This document shows, piece after piece, positions 17,219 to 24,642 of a DNA stretch of 64,000 nt; the first letter of the stretch is position 1; the number at the start of each line of letters is the position of its first letter. The notes beneath the pieces were generated by a model, which worked only from the letters and a program-made list of their open reading frames with translations, ran no database searches and was not told the DNA's origin. The DNA is taken from positions 1 through 64,000 of the forward strand of contig NZ_JARFXX010000006.1 in NCBI RefSeq assembly GCF_029218125.1, given 5' to 3'. Made by a program: the position numbers and the translations under genes. Origin of the DNA: Oscillibacter faecalis_A. GTDB lineage: Bacteria; Bacillota; Clostridia; Oscillospirales; Oscillospiraceae.

Positions 17219-17740
17219 ATGGACGAGGCGCTGCTGGCTCTGCTGGAAAAGAAGGAGTTTGCCTATATCACGATTCGGGAGCTGTGTGCGGCGGCGGGGG
17301 TCAACCGTTCCACCTTTTATCTCCATTATCAAAATATAACGGAGCTGCTGGAGGAAAGCATCGCCTATATGAACCGGCAGTTTTACGAGTGCTTTCCGCC
17401 GAAGCATGAGGATGCGGTGAAGGTGCATTTCCTTTCACCCGCTTATCTGGAGCCGTACCTGACCTATGTAAAGGAGCACCGGCGGCTGTTTCGGACCGCC
17501 CTGCGGCAGTCCGCCGTGCTGTGCTCCGAGGAGCAGTTCCGCTTTCTGTTTCAGGAGGTGTTTTCGCCGTATATGGCGCGGCTTGGCATCCCGGAGCGGG
17601 AGCGGCCCTACATGATACAGTTTTATCTGCACGGAATTTTGGCCATTGTAGAGCTGTGGCTGGAGCAGGACTGCCGGGAGCCGGTGGACGATATCATAGA
17701 GATGATTTTGCGGTATACGCACACCGGGGAAGCCACATAG
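17219..17740 (+). CDS. TetR/AcrR-family transcriptional regulator
   Basis: 173 aa with an N-terminal helix-turn-helix (ITIRELCAAAGVNRSTFYLHY, about residues 18-38) and a helical ligand domain resembling the TetR_C group. The ATG at 17219 gives a slightly short N-terminus, and no clear ribosome binding site precedes it. The in-frame bases before it also encode family-like residues (DTAVR) back to the stop of the upstream gene at 17198. Translation may depend on re-initiation from that gene. The regulated target is not evident. Confidence 0.8.
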   Translation: MDEALLALLEKKEFAYITIRELCAAAGVNRSTFYLHYQNITELLEESIAYMNRQFYECFPPKHEDAVKVHFLSPAYLEPYLTYVKEHRRLFRTALRQSAVLCSEEQFRFLFQEVFSPYMARLGIPERERPYMIQFYLHGILAIVELWLEQDCREPVDDIIEMILRYTHTGEAT

Positions 17741-17743
17741 AAA

Positions 17744-17771
17744 CGCCGGCCCGGAGTATTCCGGGCCGGCG
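17744..17771. terminator. Strong GC hairpin between convergent TetR and small ORF
   Basis: CGCCGGCCCGGA pairs with CCGGGCCGGCG around GTATT. T-runs are short on both sides (TTTC on the minus strand), so termination is likely but not canonical. Confidence 0.6.
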
Positions 17772-17777
17772 CTGCGG

Positions 17778-17864
17778 TCACTTGCGGTCGTTTTTTTGGT
17801 TCTTCTGCTCACTAGGCTCCTTCTGAGCATTCTTCTGATTGCTCTCACGGTTTTTCTCCTGCAT
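17778..17864 (-). CDS. 28-aa hydrophilic small protein
   Basis: A very short frame with an excellent ribosome binding site: AAAGGAGGT ends 8 nt before the ATG at 17864. The peptide (MQEKNRESNQKNAQKEPS, then EQKNQKNDRK) consists almost only of Lys, Asn, Gln, Glu, Ser and Arg, reminiscent of small spore or disordered proteins. A GC hairpin follows. The family is not recognised, and the call rests on the start signals and composition. Confidence 0.5.
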   Translation of the reverse strand: MQEKNRESNQKNAQKEPSEQKNQKNDRK

Positions 17865-17959
17865 GGAAGGTACCTCCTTTCCCGGTCTGCGTACAGGGAT
17901 AGTGTTGCCGCCGGAACGGAAAATATGTGCAGCGGACACAAAAAATCTTAAATTTTCTA

Positions 17960-17988
17960 TTGACACTGCCGTGCGGCTCTGGTATACT
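17960..17988 (+). promoter_or_regulatory. Promoter of infC-rpmI-rplT
   Basis: TTGACA (17960-17965), 17 bp, TATACT (17983-17988). A leader of about 155 nt follows before infC. Confidence 0.88.
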
Positions 17989-18025
17989 ATCTACGCAAAA
18001 CAAAGAAGGCTGAATGCATCCGCCT

Positions 18026-18142
18026 CACCTCCAGCAAAAGCGCAAAGAGGTCAACAGTGTTGTTATCAGACTGCCAAGGGGCAGTTTGCTGTCACGCGGA
18101 TGCCGAAGCGGTGTCCGCGTTTTGTGATTTTAGAAGGAGGTG
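18026..18142 (+). promoter_or_regulatory. infC leader (L20-leader type) with attenuator
   Basis: The leader contains CACCTCC (18026-18032), complementary to the infC ribosome binding site GGAGGTG (18136-18142), a small hairpin CTGCC/GGCAG (18071-18084) and a terminator hairpin. In Firmicutes, L20 binds such leaders to repress infC-rpmI-rplT. The position and parts fit; homology to the Rfam model was not tested. Confidence 0.65.
18094..18131 (+). terminator. Attenuator terminator in the infC leader
   Basis: ACGCGGATGCCG pairs with CGGTGTCCGCGT (two wobble pairs) around AAG, followed by TTTGTGATTTT. It stops just before the infC ribosome binding site, as in L20-controlled attenuation. Confidence 0.75.
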
Positions 18143-18150
18143 CTTCGACC

Positions 18151-18669
18151 ATAGCTAAGCAAGTGCATGAACTGAATGAGGACATTCTCGACAAGGAGAT
18201 CCGCCTCATCGGCGCCGAGGGCCAGCAGCTGGGCATCATGAGCTCTCAGGAGGCTCTGAAGATCGCGGATGAGCAGGGATTGGACCTTGTGAAAATCTCT
18301 CCGCAGGCTGTGCCCCCTGTCTGCAAGCTCATGAATTACGGCAAGTTCCGCTTTGAGCAGAGCAAGAAGGAAAAGGAAGCCCGCAAAAATCAGCACGTGG
18401 TGGAGATCAAGGAGATTCGGATGTCCCCGGGCATTGATGTGGGAGACTTCAACACGAAGCTCAAGAACGCCCAGAAGTTCATTGCCGATGGAAACCGCGT
18501 GAAGGTCTCTGTCCGCTTCCGCGGCCGTGAGATGGCACACACGGACATCGGCCGGGATCTGCTGAACCAGTTTGCTGAGCAGTGCGCCGAGGTGGCCGTT
18601 CTGGATAAGACCCCCAAGCTGGAGGGCCGCATGATGTCCATTTTCCTTTCCCCCAAGACTGGCAAGTAA
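18151..18669 (+). CDS. infC: Translation initiation factor IF-3, ATA start
   Basis: Keeps 30S subunits free and proofreads start-codon pairing. The 172-aa protein has the N-domain (LNEDILDKEIRLIGAEGQQLG), a basic linker and the C-domain (EIKEIRMSPGIDVGDFNTKL, VRFRGREMAH). No ATG, GTG or TTG lies at the right place: GGAGG (18136-18140) is followed 10 nt later by ATA at 18151, the expected IF-3 N-terminus. Non-canonical starts (ATT, ATC, ATA) are a known family feature that lets IF-3 repress its own message. First gene of infC-rpmI-rplT. Confidence 0.94.
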   Translation: MAKQVHELNEDILDKEIRLIGAEGQQLGIMSSQEALKIADEQGLDLVKISPQAVPPVCKLMNYGKFRFEQSKKEKEARKNQHVVEIKEIRMSPGIDVGDFNTKLKNAQKFIADGNRVKVSVRFRGREMAHTDIGRDLLNQFAEQCAEVAVLDKTPKLEGRMMSIFLSPKTGK

Positions 18670-18704
18670 ATCGTAATATTCAATACACGGAAGGAGCAAC
18701 CACA

Positions 18705-18902
18705 ATGCCGAAGCTGAAAACTCACAGTGGCGCCAAGAAGCGCTTCAATCTCACCAAGACCGGCAAGGTCAAGCGCGCCAAGGCTTTCAAGAGCCACATC
18801 CTCACGAAGAAGGACACCAAGCGCACTCGTCGCCTGCGGGCCGGCGGTTATGCCGATGCGACCAATATGGACGCAGTCCGCAAGATGATTCCTTACAAGT
18901 AA
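18705..18902 (+). CDS. rpmI: 50S ribosomal protein L35
   Basis: 65 aa, full family length, beginning MPKLKTHSGAKKRFNLTKTG and ending in AVRKMIPYK. AAGGAG lies about 9 nt upstream. Second gene of the infC operon. Confidence 0.97.
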   Translation: MPKLKTHSGAKKRFNLTKTGKVKRAKAFKSHILTKKDTKRTRRLRAGGYADATNMDAVRKMIPYK

Positions 18903-18936
18903 GTAACGAGACGTTTGAAATAGGAGGCTACAACAG

Positions 18937-19287
18937 ATGGCAAGAGTTAAGGGCGCGATGATGACGCGCAAAAGAAGAAATAAAGTTCTGAAGCTGGCGA
19001 AGGGCTATTGGGGTTCCAAGTCCAAGCACTTCAAGATGGCCAATCAGGCTGTTATGAAGTCCCTGACCTATGCTTACACCGGCCGTAAGCTGAAGAAGCG
19101 TGACTTCCGCAGCCTGTGGATCACCCGTATTTCCGCTGCCTGCAAGATGAACGGCATGAACTACTCCAGCTTCATGCACGGCCTGAAGGTTGCCGGTATC
19201 GAGATCAACCGTAAGATGCTCTCTGAGATGGCTATCTCCAACCCCGCTGCATTCACTCAGCTGATCGAGATCGCCAAGAAGGCTTAA
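18937..19287 (+). CDS. rplT: 50S ribosomal protein L20
   Basis: 116 aa, typical length, with MARVKGAMMTRKRRNKVLKLAKGY split across the start region and the WITRISAACKMNGMNYS signature. L20 is an early 50S assembly protein and the likely ligand of the leader upstream of infC. AGGAGG is present about 8 nt before ATG, and a terminator follows. Confidence 0.97.
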   Translation: MARVKGAMMTRKRRNKVLKLAKGYWGSKSKHFKMANQAVMKSLTYAYTGRKLKKRDFRSLWITRISAACKMNGMNYSSFMHGLKVAGIEINRKMLSEMAISNPAAFTQLIEIAKKA

Positions 19288-19305
19288 TTACACAGTTCTT
19301 CAAAC

Positions 19306-19338
19306 AAAAACCTCTTCGGGAAATCGAAGAGGTTTTTT
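19306..19338 (+). terminator. Terminator of infC-rpmI-rplT
   Basis: AAAAACCTCTTCG pairs with CGAAGAGGTTTTTT around GGAAAT. Confidence 0.92.
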
Positions 19339-19383
19339 GCGTGTTGAAAAATAGAGGAGAGGGCTGTCTTTACAGAAAACAGT

Positions 19384-19603
19384 AAAAGGACGCGCCCATC
19401 GGCGCGTCCTTCGAGACTGTCGATAAAGTGGTAAATCCTCTGCAACGGTAAGGAAGGGTGTGCGCGGGAAACCCAAGAAGGGTGTCCTGCGCCATTGAAA
19501 TCCTTAGTTTTCAGAACTTTTATGAAGTTCTGAAAACTTGTTCAGCGGGGAGAAAAGACTTTTTCGACACGCTGAAAGGACGCGCCCATCGGCGCGTCCT
19601 TCC
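19384..19603. repeat. Duplicated hairpin flanking an inverted-repeat cassette
   Basis: The self-complementary AAAGGACGCGCC-CATC-GGCGCGTCCTT occurs twice (19384-19411 and 19576-19603), the second acting as the trmB terminator on the minus strand. Between them, TGTCGATAAAGT (19419-19430) faces an inverted ACTTTTTCGACA (19557-19568). A perfect 13-bp hairpin GTTTTCAGAACTT/AAGTTCTGAAAAC lies at about 19507-19537. No gene is seen. The layout resembles a small MITE-like insertion, but this is inference. Confidence 0.6.
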
Positions 19604-19607
19604 ATTC

Positions 19608-20303
19608 TTATTCCGCAGATGCTTCCTCGGCGGGTTCTGCTTCTTCCGGAACTTCTAGTTCTTCCCAGTCTACCATAGTGCCGACACAGCGGTTGATGGG
19701 CTGGCCCTGCTCGTAGAATTTGGCCTCGTAGTCCGTCATGACTCCCACCGGGCCGTTTTCATGGAGATTTCGGGTGACCTCGGAAAGCTCGAAGCCGAAT
19801 TTTGGCAATTCCTCCACGGAAAACTCAAATAAGGGCTGGTTGTCGGTTTTGAAGTGGATTTGCCCGCCCATTTTCAATACCTGACGGTACAACTTCAGGA
19901 AGTTGCCGTGGGTCAGGCGGCGCTTGGCGTGGCGATTGCTGGGCCACGGGTCGGAGAAGTTCAAATAGATGCGGTCTACCTCGCCGGGAGCGAAGAACTG
20001 GGGAAGCTGATCGGCGTTGGCGTCCACAAAAAACACGTTGGTCAGTCCGGCGTTGACGCACCGCTCCATGGCCACCACCATGGCGTCCGGCACCAGCTCC
20101 ACAGCGATGAACAGCACATCCGGCTCTGCCTGCGCGGTCCCCAGCGTGAAGCGGCCCTTGCCGCAGCCCAGCTCCAGCCGCAGCTCCCGGGCTTGGGGCA
20201 TCAGCTCCCGCCAATGGCCCCGGCGGTCATAGGGGTCCCGAATCAACTGGGCGGCACAGCGCTCCATGCGGGGAATCAGGTTTTTTTTCTTTCGCATTCT
20301 CAT
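19608..20303 (-). CDS. trmB: tRNA (guanine-N7-)-methyltransferase TrmB
   Basis: Methylates G46 in the variable loop of tRNAs using SAM. The 231-aa protein has the SAM motif LELGCGKGRF (about 43-52) and the diagnostic NFSDPWPSNRHAKRRL (about 114-129). The C-terminus ends in an acidic Glu/Ala-rich tail (VPEEAEPAEEASAE). ATG at 20303 has GGAGG 9 nt upstream. A TTTACA-17-TATAAT promoter precedes it. Confidence 0.95.
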   Translation of the reverse strand: MRMRKKKNLIPRMERCAAQLIRDPYDRRGHWRELMPQARELRLELGCGKGRFTLGTAQAEPDVLFIAVELVPDAMVVAMERCVNAGLTNVFFVDANADQLPQFFAPGEVDRIYLNFSDPWPSNRHAKRRLTHGNFLKLYRQVLKMGGQIHFKTDNQPLFEFSVEELPKFGFELSEVTRNLHENGPVGVMTDYEAKFYEQGQPINRCVGTMVDWEELEVPEEAEPAEEASAE

Positions 20304-20341
20304 ATCAAAGGGCCTCCGGCAGTCAAATTTTCAGTGAAAGA

Positions 20342-20370
20342 ATTATAGCATAAAAACCGAAAGCTGTAAA
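20342..20370 (-). promoter_or_regulatory. Promoter of trmB
   Basis: On the minus strand, TTTACA (20370-20365), 17 bp, TATAAT (20347-20342). Confidence 0.75.
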
Positions 20371-20479
20371 CGGGAGCAGAATGTTAATGAATTAACGTTA
20401 ATTATTTAACGGATTTGTAAAAAAATTAACGATGCCTTTGTGTGAAGTGCAGAAAATTGTGAAATATGCAAAAGAACCC

Positions 20480-20508
20480 TTGCGAAATCACAGGTTTGAC
20501 CATATAAT
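20480..20508 (+). promoter_or_regulatory. Promoter of hbd
   Basis: TTGCGA (20480-20485), 17 bp, TATAAT (20503-20508). It gives a leader of about 80 nt containing a GC-rich hairpin (CCGGG, CCCGG). Confidence 0.7.
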
Positions 20509-20593
20509 AGCAGTCAGATGAAGTGACATCCGCCGGGGCGTTCGGCCCGGTGACCCGTTCCATTTAATTTTGAAATTACAGGAGGAACCTAAA

Positions 20594-21430
20594 ATGAAAG
20601 TTGCGATTTTCGGCGCCGGTACCATGGGCAGCGGCATTGCTCAGGTTTTCGCTGCGAAGGGCCATACCGCTTTGATGTATGCAAGCTCTGTGGCTTCCGC
20701 CCAGAAGCATAAGGATAAGCTGGCCGCCTCTCTTGCCAAGCGCGTTGCCAAGGGCAAGATGACTCAGGAGGCTGTGGACGCTCTGCTGGCCAACATTCTG
20801 ATTGAGGAGAAGTCCGCCTGCGCTGACGCCGACCTCGTGATCGAGTGCGTGAAGGAGGATATGGCGACTAAGAAGGAACTGCTGAACGAGCTGGATACGC
20901 TCTGCAAGCCCGAGACTGTTTTCGCCTCCAACACCTCCTCTCTGTCCATCACCGAGATGGGCCACGGCCTGAGCCACCCCGTCATCGGTATGCATTTCTT
21001 CAATCCCGTTCCCAGCATGAAGCTGGTGGAGATCATCCGCGGCGCCAATACCACGCAGGAGACCTTCGACTTTGTCTATAAGCTGTCTCAGGAGATCGGC
21101 AAGGACCCCGTTGAGGTTGCTGAGGCTCCCGGTTTTGTTGTCAACAAGATTCTCATCCCCATGATCAATGAGGCTATTGGTCTGGTGGAGACCGGTGTTG
21201 CTTCTGTGGAGGACATCGATAAGGCTATGCAGTTGGGCGCCAACCATCCCATGGGCCCCTTGGCTCTGGGCGATTTCATCGGTCTGGATGTGTGCCTTGC
21301 CATCATGGACACCCTCTATACCGAGACCGGCGATCCCAAGTACCGCGCCGCTCTGCTGCTGAAGAAGATGGTTCGCGGAGGCCTGCTGGGCAAAAAGTCC
21401 GGCAAGGGCTTCTACGATTACAGCAAGTAA
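20594..21430 (+). CDS. hbd: 3-hydroxybutyryl-CoA dehydrogenase
   Basis: Converts acetoacetyl-CoA to 3-hydroxybutyryl-CoA with NAD(P)H in the butyrate pathway. The 278-aa protein has the Rossmann motif FGAGTMGSGIAQ (residues 5-16) and FASNTSSLSI. The catalytic GMHFFNPVPSMKLVE and the dimer region EAPGFVVNKILIPM-NEA follow. ATG at 20594 has GGAGG 8 nt upstream. It is monocistronic with its own promoter and terminator; no crt, thl or bcd lies beside it in the window. Confidence 0.94.
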   Translation: MKVAIFGAGTMGSGIAQVFAAKGHTALMYASSVASAQKHKDKLAASLAKRVAKGKMTQEAVDALLANILIEEKSACADADLVIECVKEDMATKKELLNELDTLCKPETVFASNTSSLSITEMGHGLSHPVIGMHFFNPVPSMKLVEIIRGANTTQETFDFVYKLSQEIGKDPVEVAEAPGFVVNKILIPMINEAIGLVETGVASVEDIDKAMQLGANHPMGPLALGDFIGLDVCLAIMDTLYTETGDPKYRAALLLKKMVRGGLLGKKSGKGFYDYSK

Positions 21431-21452
21431 GTACATCGTTTTATGAGCTTTG

Positions 21453-21490
21453 CCGGGAGGGCAGGCGGTACGCCTGTCCTCCCGGTTTTT
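21453..21490 (+). terminator. Terminator of hbd
   Basis: A 14-bp stem (CCGGGAGGGCAGGC with GCCTGTCCTCCCGG) and TTTTT. Confidence 0.92.
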
Positions 21491-21681
21491 GTCAGAAGGG
21501 CGAAAAGGCACCGTAGTGACCAGCAGGTACGTTTAGCCGACCTTCCTTAAAAAGGCAATCGGGCCGAAAAAAGGGAATATTTCGGCGAATAAATTCCGAT
21601 ATGTGACTATATCACTGAAAATAGTCTGTTCTTTGGGGAAAATCGACAAATGCCGCAGTGCTTTTCTGTCAGAATTTATAA

Positions 21682-21710
21682 TTGCAATTTGCTAAAAAAA
21701 TAACTATAAT
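21682..21710 (+). promoter_or_regulatory. Promoter of the LacI-family gene
   Basis: TTGCAA (21682-21687), 17 bp, TATAAT (21705-21710), giving a leader of about 165 nt. The stretch 21491-21681 shows no gene. Confidence 0.72.
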
Positions 21711-21792
21711 CAACCTGTAAAAAAGCTGAGCACCCCGCTTGTTTGCGTATCCTACCGACGAAGCGTTATGTTCGCTTTTTTCTTTTCTATTA

Positions 21793-21812
21793 TTTCGTGC
21801 TCGTGCACGAAA
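21793..21812. promoter_or_regulatory. Candidate LacI-type operator
   Basis: TTTCGTGC-TCGT-GCACGAAA is a 20-bp palindrome about 85 bp downstream of the promoter and 70 bp before the LacI-family start. It is a plausible autoregulatory site; no second perfect copy was seen ahead of the transporter genes. Confidence 0.45.
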
Positions 21813-21882
21813 ATGAAAATCCGCAGTTTGACGGCACCTCTTGCAGAATGCTGCGTAAATAGAAAGACCGGGAGGATGCCGT

Positions 21883-22896
21883 GTGACAACGATCGAGATC
21901 ATAGCGAAAAAGGCCGGCGTATCCCGGGGAACGGTGGACCGTGTCCTGCATGACCGCGGACAGGTGAAGCCGGAAACCGCAGAGCGGGTCCGGGCGGTGA
22001 TGGAGGAGATGGACTTCCAGCCGAATGCGCTGGGACGGGCCTTTTACCTCTCCCGCAGGAAAAACAAGATCGGCATTCTGGTGGCGTTCCGTGAGCCGGA
22101 CTTCCAGCAGCAGATCGCATCGGGCATTGAGGACGGCATTGTCTACGCACGGCAGCACGGAATTGAGATCGTGACGGAGATCGCGCCGCCGGATGATGAC
22201 CGAGGCTACCTTGCGGCGCTGGAGCGACTGCTGAGCAGCGACATACAGGGCCTTGCCCTCCGGGGAAACGGCTCCGAGGCAGCTTATGATATTCTGCGGT
22301 CCCTGCCGGAAAACCATATCCCCATTGTAGCCTACAATCAGGATGTTCCAAAGAATCTGCGAAGCTGCTTTGTGGGGCAGGACTCCTACCGCAGCGGCGC
22401 CTGCGCCGCTTATCTCATGCGGCAAATCGCACCGGCCGGAGGCAGAATCCTCATCGTGGGCGTGGATTGGCTGCATTACTCCAGCGAGGACCGTATCCGG
22501 GGGTTTGCGGACCGGCTCCGCGATTGCATGGAGGTCTCCGATGTGATGTACGGCAAGGGCAGCCATGAGCTGGCCTACCGGCTGACACGGGACAAGCTCC
22601 GGGAGCTTCCAGACCTGACGGGAGTATTCGTCAGCGGTGCGGGACTCAGCGGCGCCGCGCAGGCGGTAGAGGACACGGACCTGACTGGGAAGGTCAAGGT
22701 TGTGGGCTATGACCTGACGGAGTCCAACACGAGGTTTTTGGAAAAGGGGACCGTTCAGTTTTTAATCGATCAGGGGCCATATGCACAGGGTTATCGCTCT
22801 GTTCAGCTATTGACGGACGCGGTCTTTCAGGATAAGCCGGTGGAAATGGAGCTGTATGATACCGGTATTTTGATAAGGTGCCCCTATAATTGCTGA
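21883..22896 (+). CDS. LacI-family transcriptional regulator
   Basis: 337 aa. The N-terminal helix-turn-helix is TTIEIIAKKAGVSRGTVDRV (residues 2-21), followed by the hinge helix region NALGRAF. The rest is a periplasmic-binding-protein-like effector domain of the sugar type (Peripla_BP_4-like). GTG at 21883 has GGGAGG 7 nt upstream. It heads the tripartite transporter and dehydratase cluster, so it probably controls uptake and breakdown of an organic or sugar acid. The inducer is not deducible. Confidence 0.88.
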   Translation: MTTIEIIAKKAGVSRGTVDRVLHDRGQVKPETAERVRAVMEEMDFQPNALGRAFYLSRRKNKIGILVAFREPDFQQQIASGIEDGIVYARQHGIEIVTEIAPPDDDRGYLAALERLLSSDIQGLALRGNGSEAAYDILRSLPENHIPIVAYNQDVPKNLRSCFVGQDSYRSGACAAYLMRQIAPAGGRILIVGVDWLHYSSEDRIRGFADRLRDCMEVSDVMYGKGSHELAYRLTRDKLRELPDLTGVFVSGAGLSGAAQAVEDTDLTGKVKVVGYDLTESNTRFLEKGTVQFLIDQGPYAQGYRSVQLLTDAVFQDKPVEMELYDTGILIRCPYNC

Positions 22897-22998
22897 GACT
22901 TTCCGGTAAGATCCGCCCGCGGGCGCGGTGCGAATTGAATAAAATTGCTTTTGAGACCTACGCATGACGAATGCAGTTGAAAGGAGAAAAAAGAATTT

Positions 22999-23505
22999 AT
23001 GAAAAAAGTAATCCGCAGCACCAATGATCTGCTTCTGGCAATTTTGATGGCCGGTGTGTCCATCTTCCTGCTCAGCAGTGACAAGATCATCACGGGTGTG
23101 GAGAACGGACTGGGCGGCTTCTGGGCGCAGGCAAGCTCCTACATCACCCTGCTGGCCGGTATCCTGCTGGGCCTTTCCGTCCTTCAGCTGATCTATGCTA
23201 TCAACTTCAAGGGTGTTGGTGAGCATACCGGGCTGCACATTCCCATTTCCAAGGAGATTGTTATTACCGCCGTGGCACTGGTACTGTACGCCCTGCTGCT
23301 GCCGGTTCTGACATTTTTCCCCTGCACGCTGGTTCTGAACATCGTCCTGTGCGGCACGTTCGCTTTGAAGGAAAATCAGGGCAACGAGGAGCTCAAGGGC
23401 AAGCTGCCGAAAAAGCAGGTCCTCAGCATCGTGATCTACTCCGTGGCACTGACCGTCTGCCTGTGGCTGCTGTTCACGCAGGTTCTGAAGTGTGTCCTTC
23501 CCTGA
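22999..23505 (+). CDS. Tripartite tricarboxylate transporter small membrane subunit (TctB)
   Basis: 168 aa with four hydrophobic helices, the usual TctB layout. AAAGGAG precedes the ATG. It forms the small membrane subunit beside TctA and the substrate-binding TctC that follow. The gene order B-C-A differs from the classical C-B-A. Proximity to the LacI-family gene suggests substrate-induced expression. Confidence 0.85.
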   Translation: MKKVIRSTNDLLLAILMAGVSIFLLSSDKIITGVENGLGGFWAQASSYITLLAGILLGLSVLQLIYAINFKGVGEHTGLHIPISKEIVITAVALVLYALLLPVLTFFPCTLVLNIVLCGTFALKENQGNEELKGKLPKKQVLSIVIYSVALTVCLWLLFTQVLKCVLP

Positions 23506-23561
23506 TTGGGATTTGGAACAATAGATCGTAAACTCAATATTATAAAAAGGAGAAAATGTAC

Positions 23562-24593
23562 ATGAAAAAGGCTATGTCCCTTGCTCTTGCAGCTCTGATG
23601 CTGATGGGCACCCTGACCGGCTGCGGCAGCTCCAATTCCAACAGCTCCGACGCCAACAACACCAATACCGACAGCAACGCGGCTGAGACCACGCAGTTGG
23701 ACTATCCCAAGAAGGATATCCAGATCATCATCCCCTACGCTCCCGGCGGCGGCTCCGATAACCTCGTCCGCGGCATGATGCAGTATCTGGATCTGGGCGC
23801 TACCACCGTTGCCATCAACGTGGATGGTGCTTCCGGCTACATCGGCGCTCTGCAGGGCTACAACAGCAAGAACGATGGTTACACCATCATGACCCACAAC
23901 GAGATGGACCTGATCTCCTACTCCATGAGCGGTCAGGCTACCGAGCCCCTGTATGAGAATCTGGAGTACATCTGCGACGTTGTGACCGACTATAACCTGC
24001 TGTGCACCAGCCCCGACACCGGCTGGACCACCGCTCAGGAGGTCATTGACTACGTCAACGCCAACCCCGGCACTGTGACCGTGGGCTGCACCGGTTCCAA
24101 CAACGTCAACTACGGCACTACCATGGAGCTGTTGAAGGCCATGGGCATCTATGACAAGGTCACCATCGTGCCTTATGATGGCGGCGCCGCCAGCGAGACT
24201 GCCCTGCAGGGCGGCCACATCCAGCTGGAGGTCAACTCTCTGGCCGACACTTCTTCCTATATCGCTGCCGGCACCAACGTGCCCCTGATGATCTGCAATG
24301 ACTCCCGTATCGATGCATATCCCGATCTGCCCACCACTGTTGAGAACGGCTTCAATGTGACCTATGGCAAGCCCCGCGGCTTCTTTGCTCCTGCCGGCAC
24401 CGACGCTGCTGTCCTGAGCTACATCTCCGAGAAGATGGCTGAGGTCTGCGAGATGCCCGAGTTCCAGGAGGCTATGGCCAATCTGGGCTTCACCGTGGCC
24501 TATGTGGATGGCCCTGCTGCCAAGGAGCGCGCTGTTTCCTGGGCTGAGAGCCTGACCCCTGTTTTTGAGGAGATGGCCAATATCGGCGGTTAA
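23562..24593 (+). CDS. Tripartite tricarboxylate transporter substrate-binding lipoprotein (TctC/Bug)
   Basis: Captures a carboxylate outside the membrane and hands it to TctAB. The 343-aa precursor has a lipobox LTGC with Cys21, then a Ser/Asn/Thr linker. The Bug-family core follows: PKKDIQIIIPYAPGGGSDN near residues 47-65, and GATTVAINVDGASG. ATG at 23562 is used, 9 nt after AAGGAG, over ATG 23556 (3 nt). Ligand specificity cannot be read from the sequence; the adjoining UxaA-like genes suggest a sugar acid. Confidence 0.92.
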   Translation: MKKAMSLALAALMLMGTLTGCGSSNSNSSDANNTNTDSNAAETTQLDYPKKDIQIIIPYAPGGGSDNLVRGMMQYLDLGATTVAINVDGASGYIGALQGYNSKNDGYTIMTHNEMDLISYSMSGQATEPLYENLEYICDVVTDYNLLCTSPDTGWTTAQEVIDYVNANPGTVTVGCTGSNNVNYGTTMELLKAMGIYDKVTIVPYDGGAASETALQGGHIQLEVNSLADTSSYIAAGTNVPLMICNDSRIDAYPDLPTTVENGFNVTYGKPRGFFAPAGTDAAVLSYISEKMAEVCEMPEFQEAMANLGFTVAYVDGPAAKERAVSWAESLTPVFEEMANIGG

Positions 24594-24642
24594 TTCGCCC
24601 TTGGCTTATCGCTTCAAACCAGCAGAAAGGTAGGGATGACGG

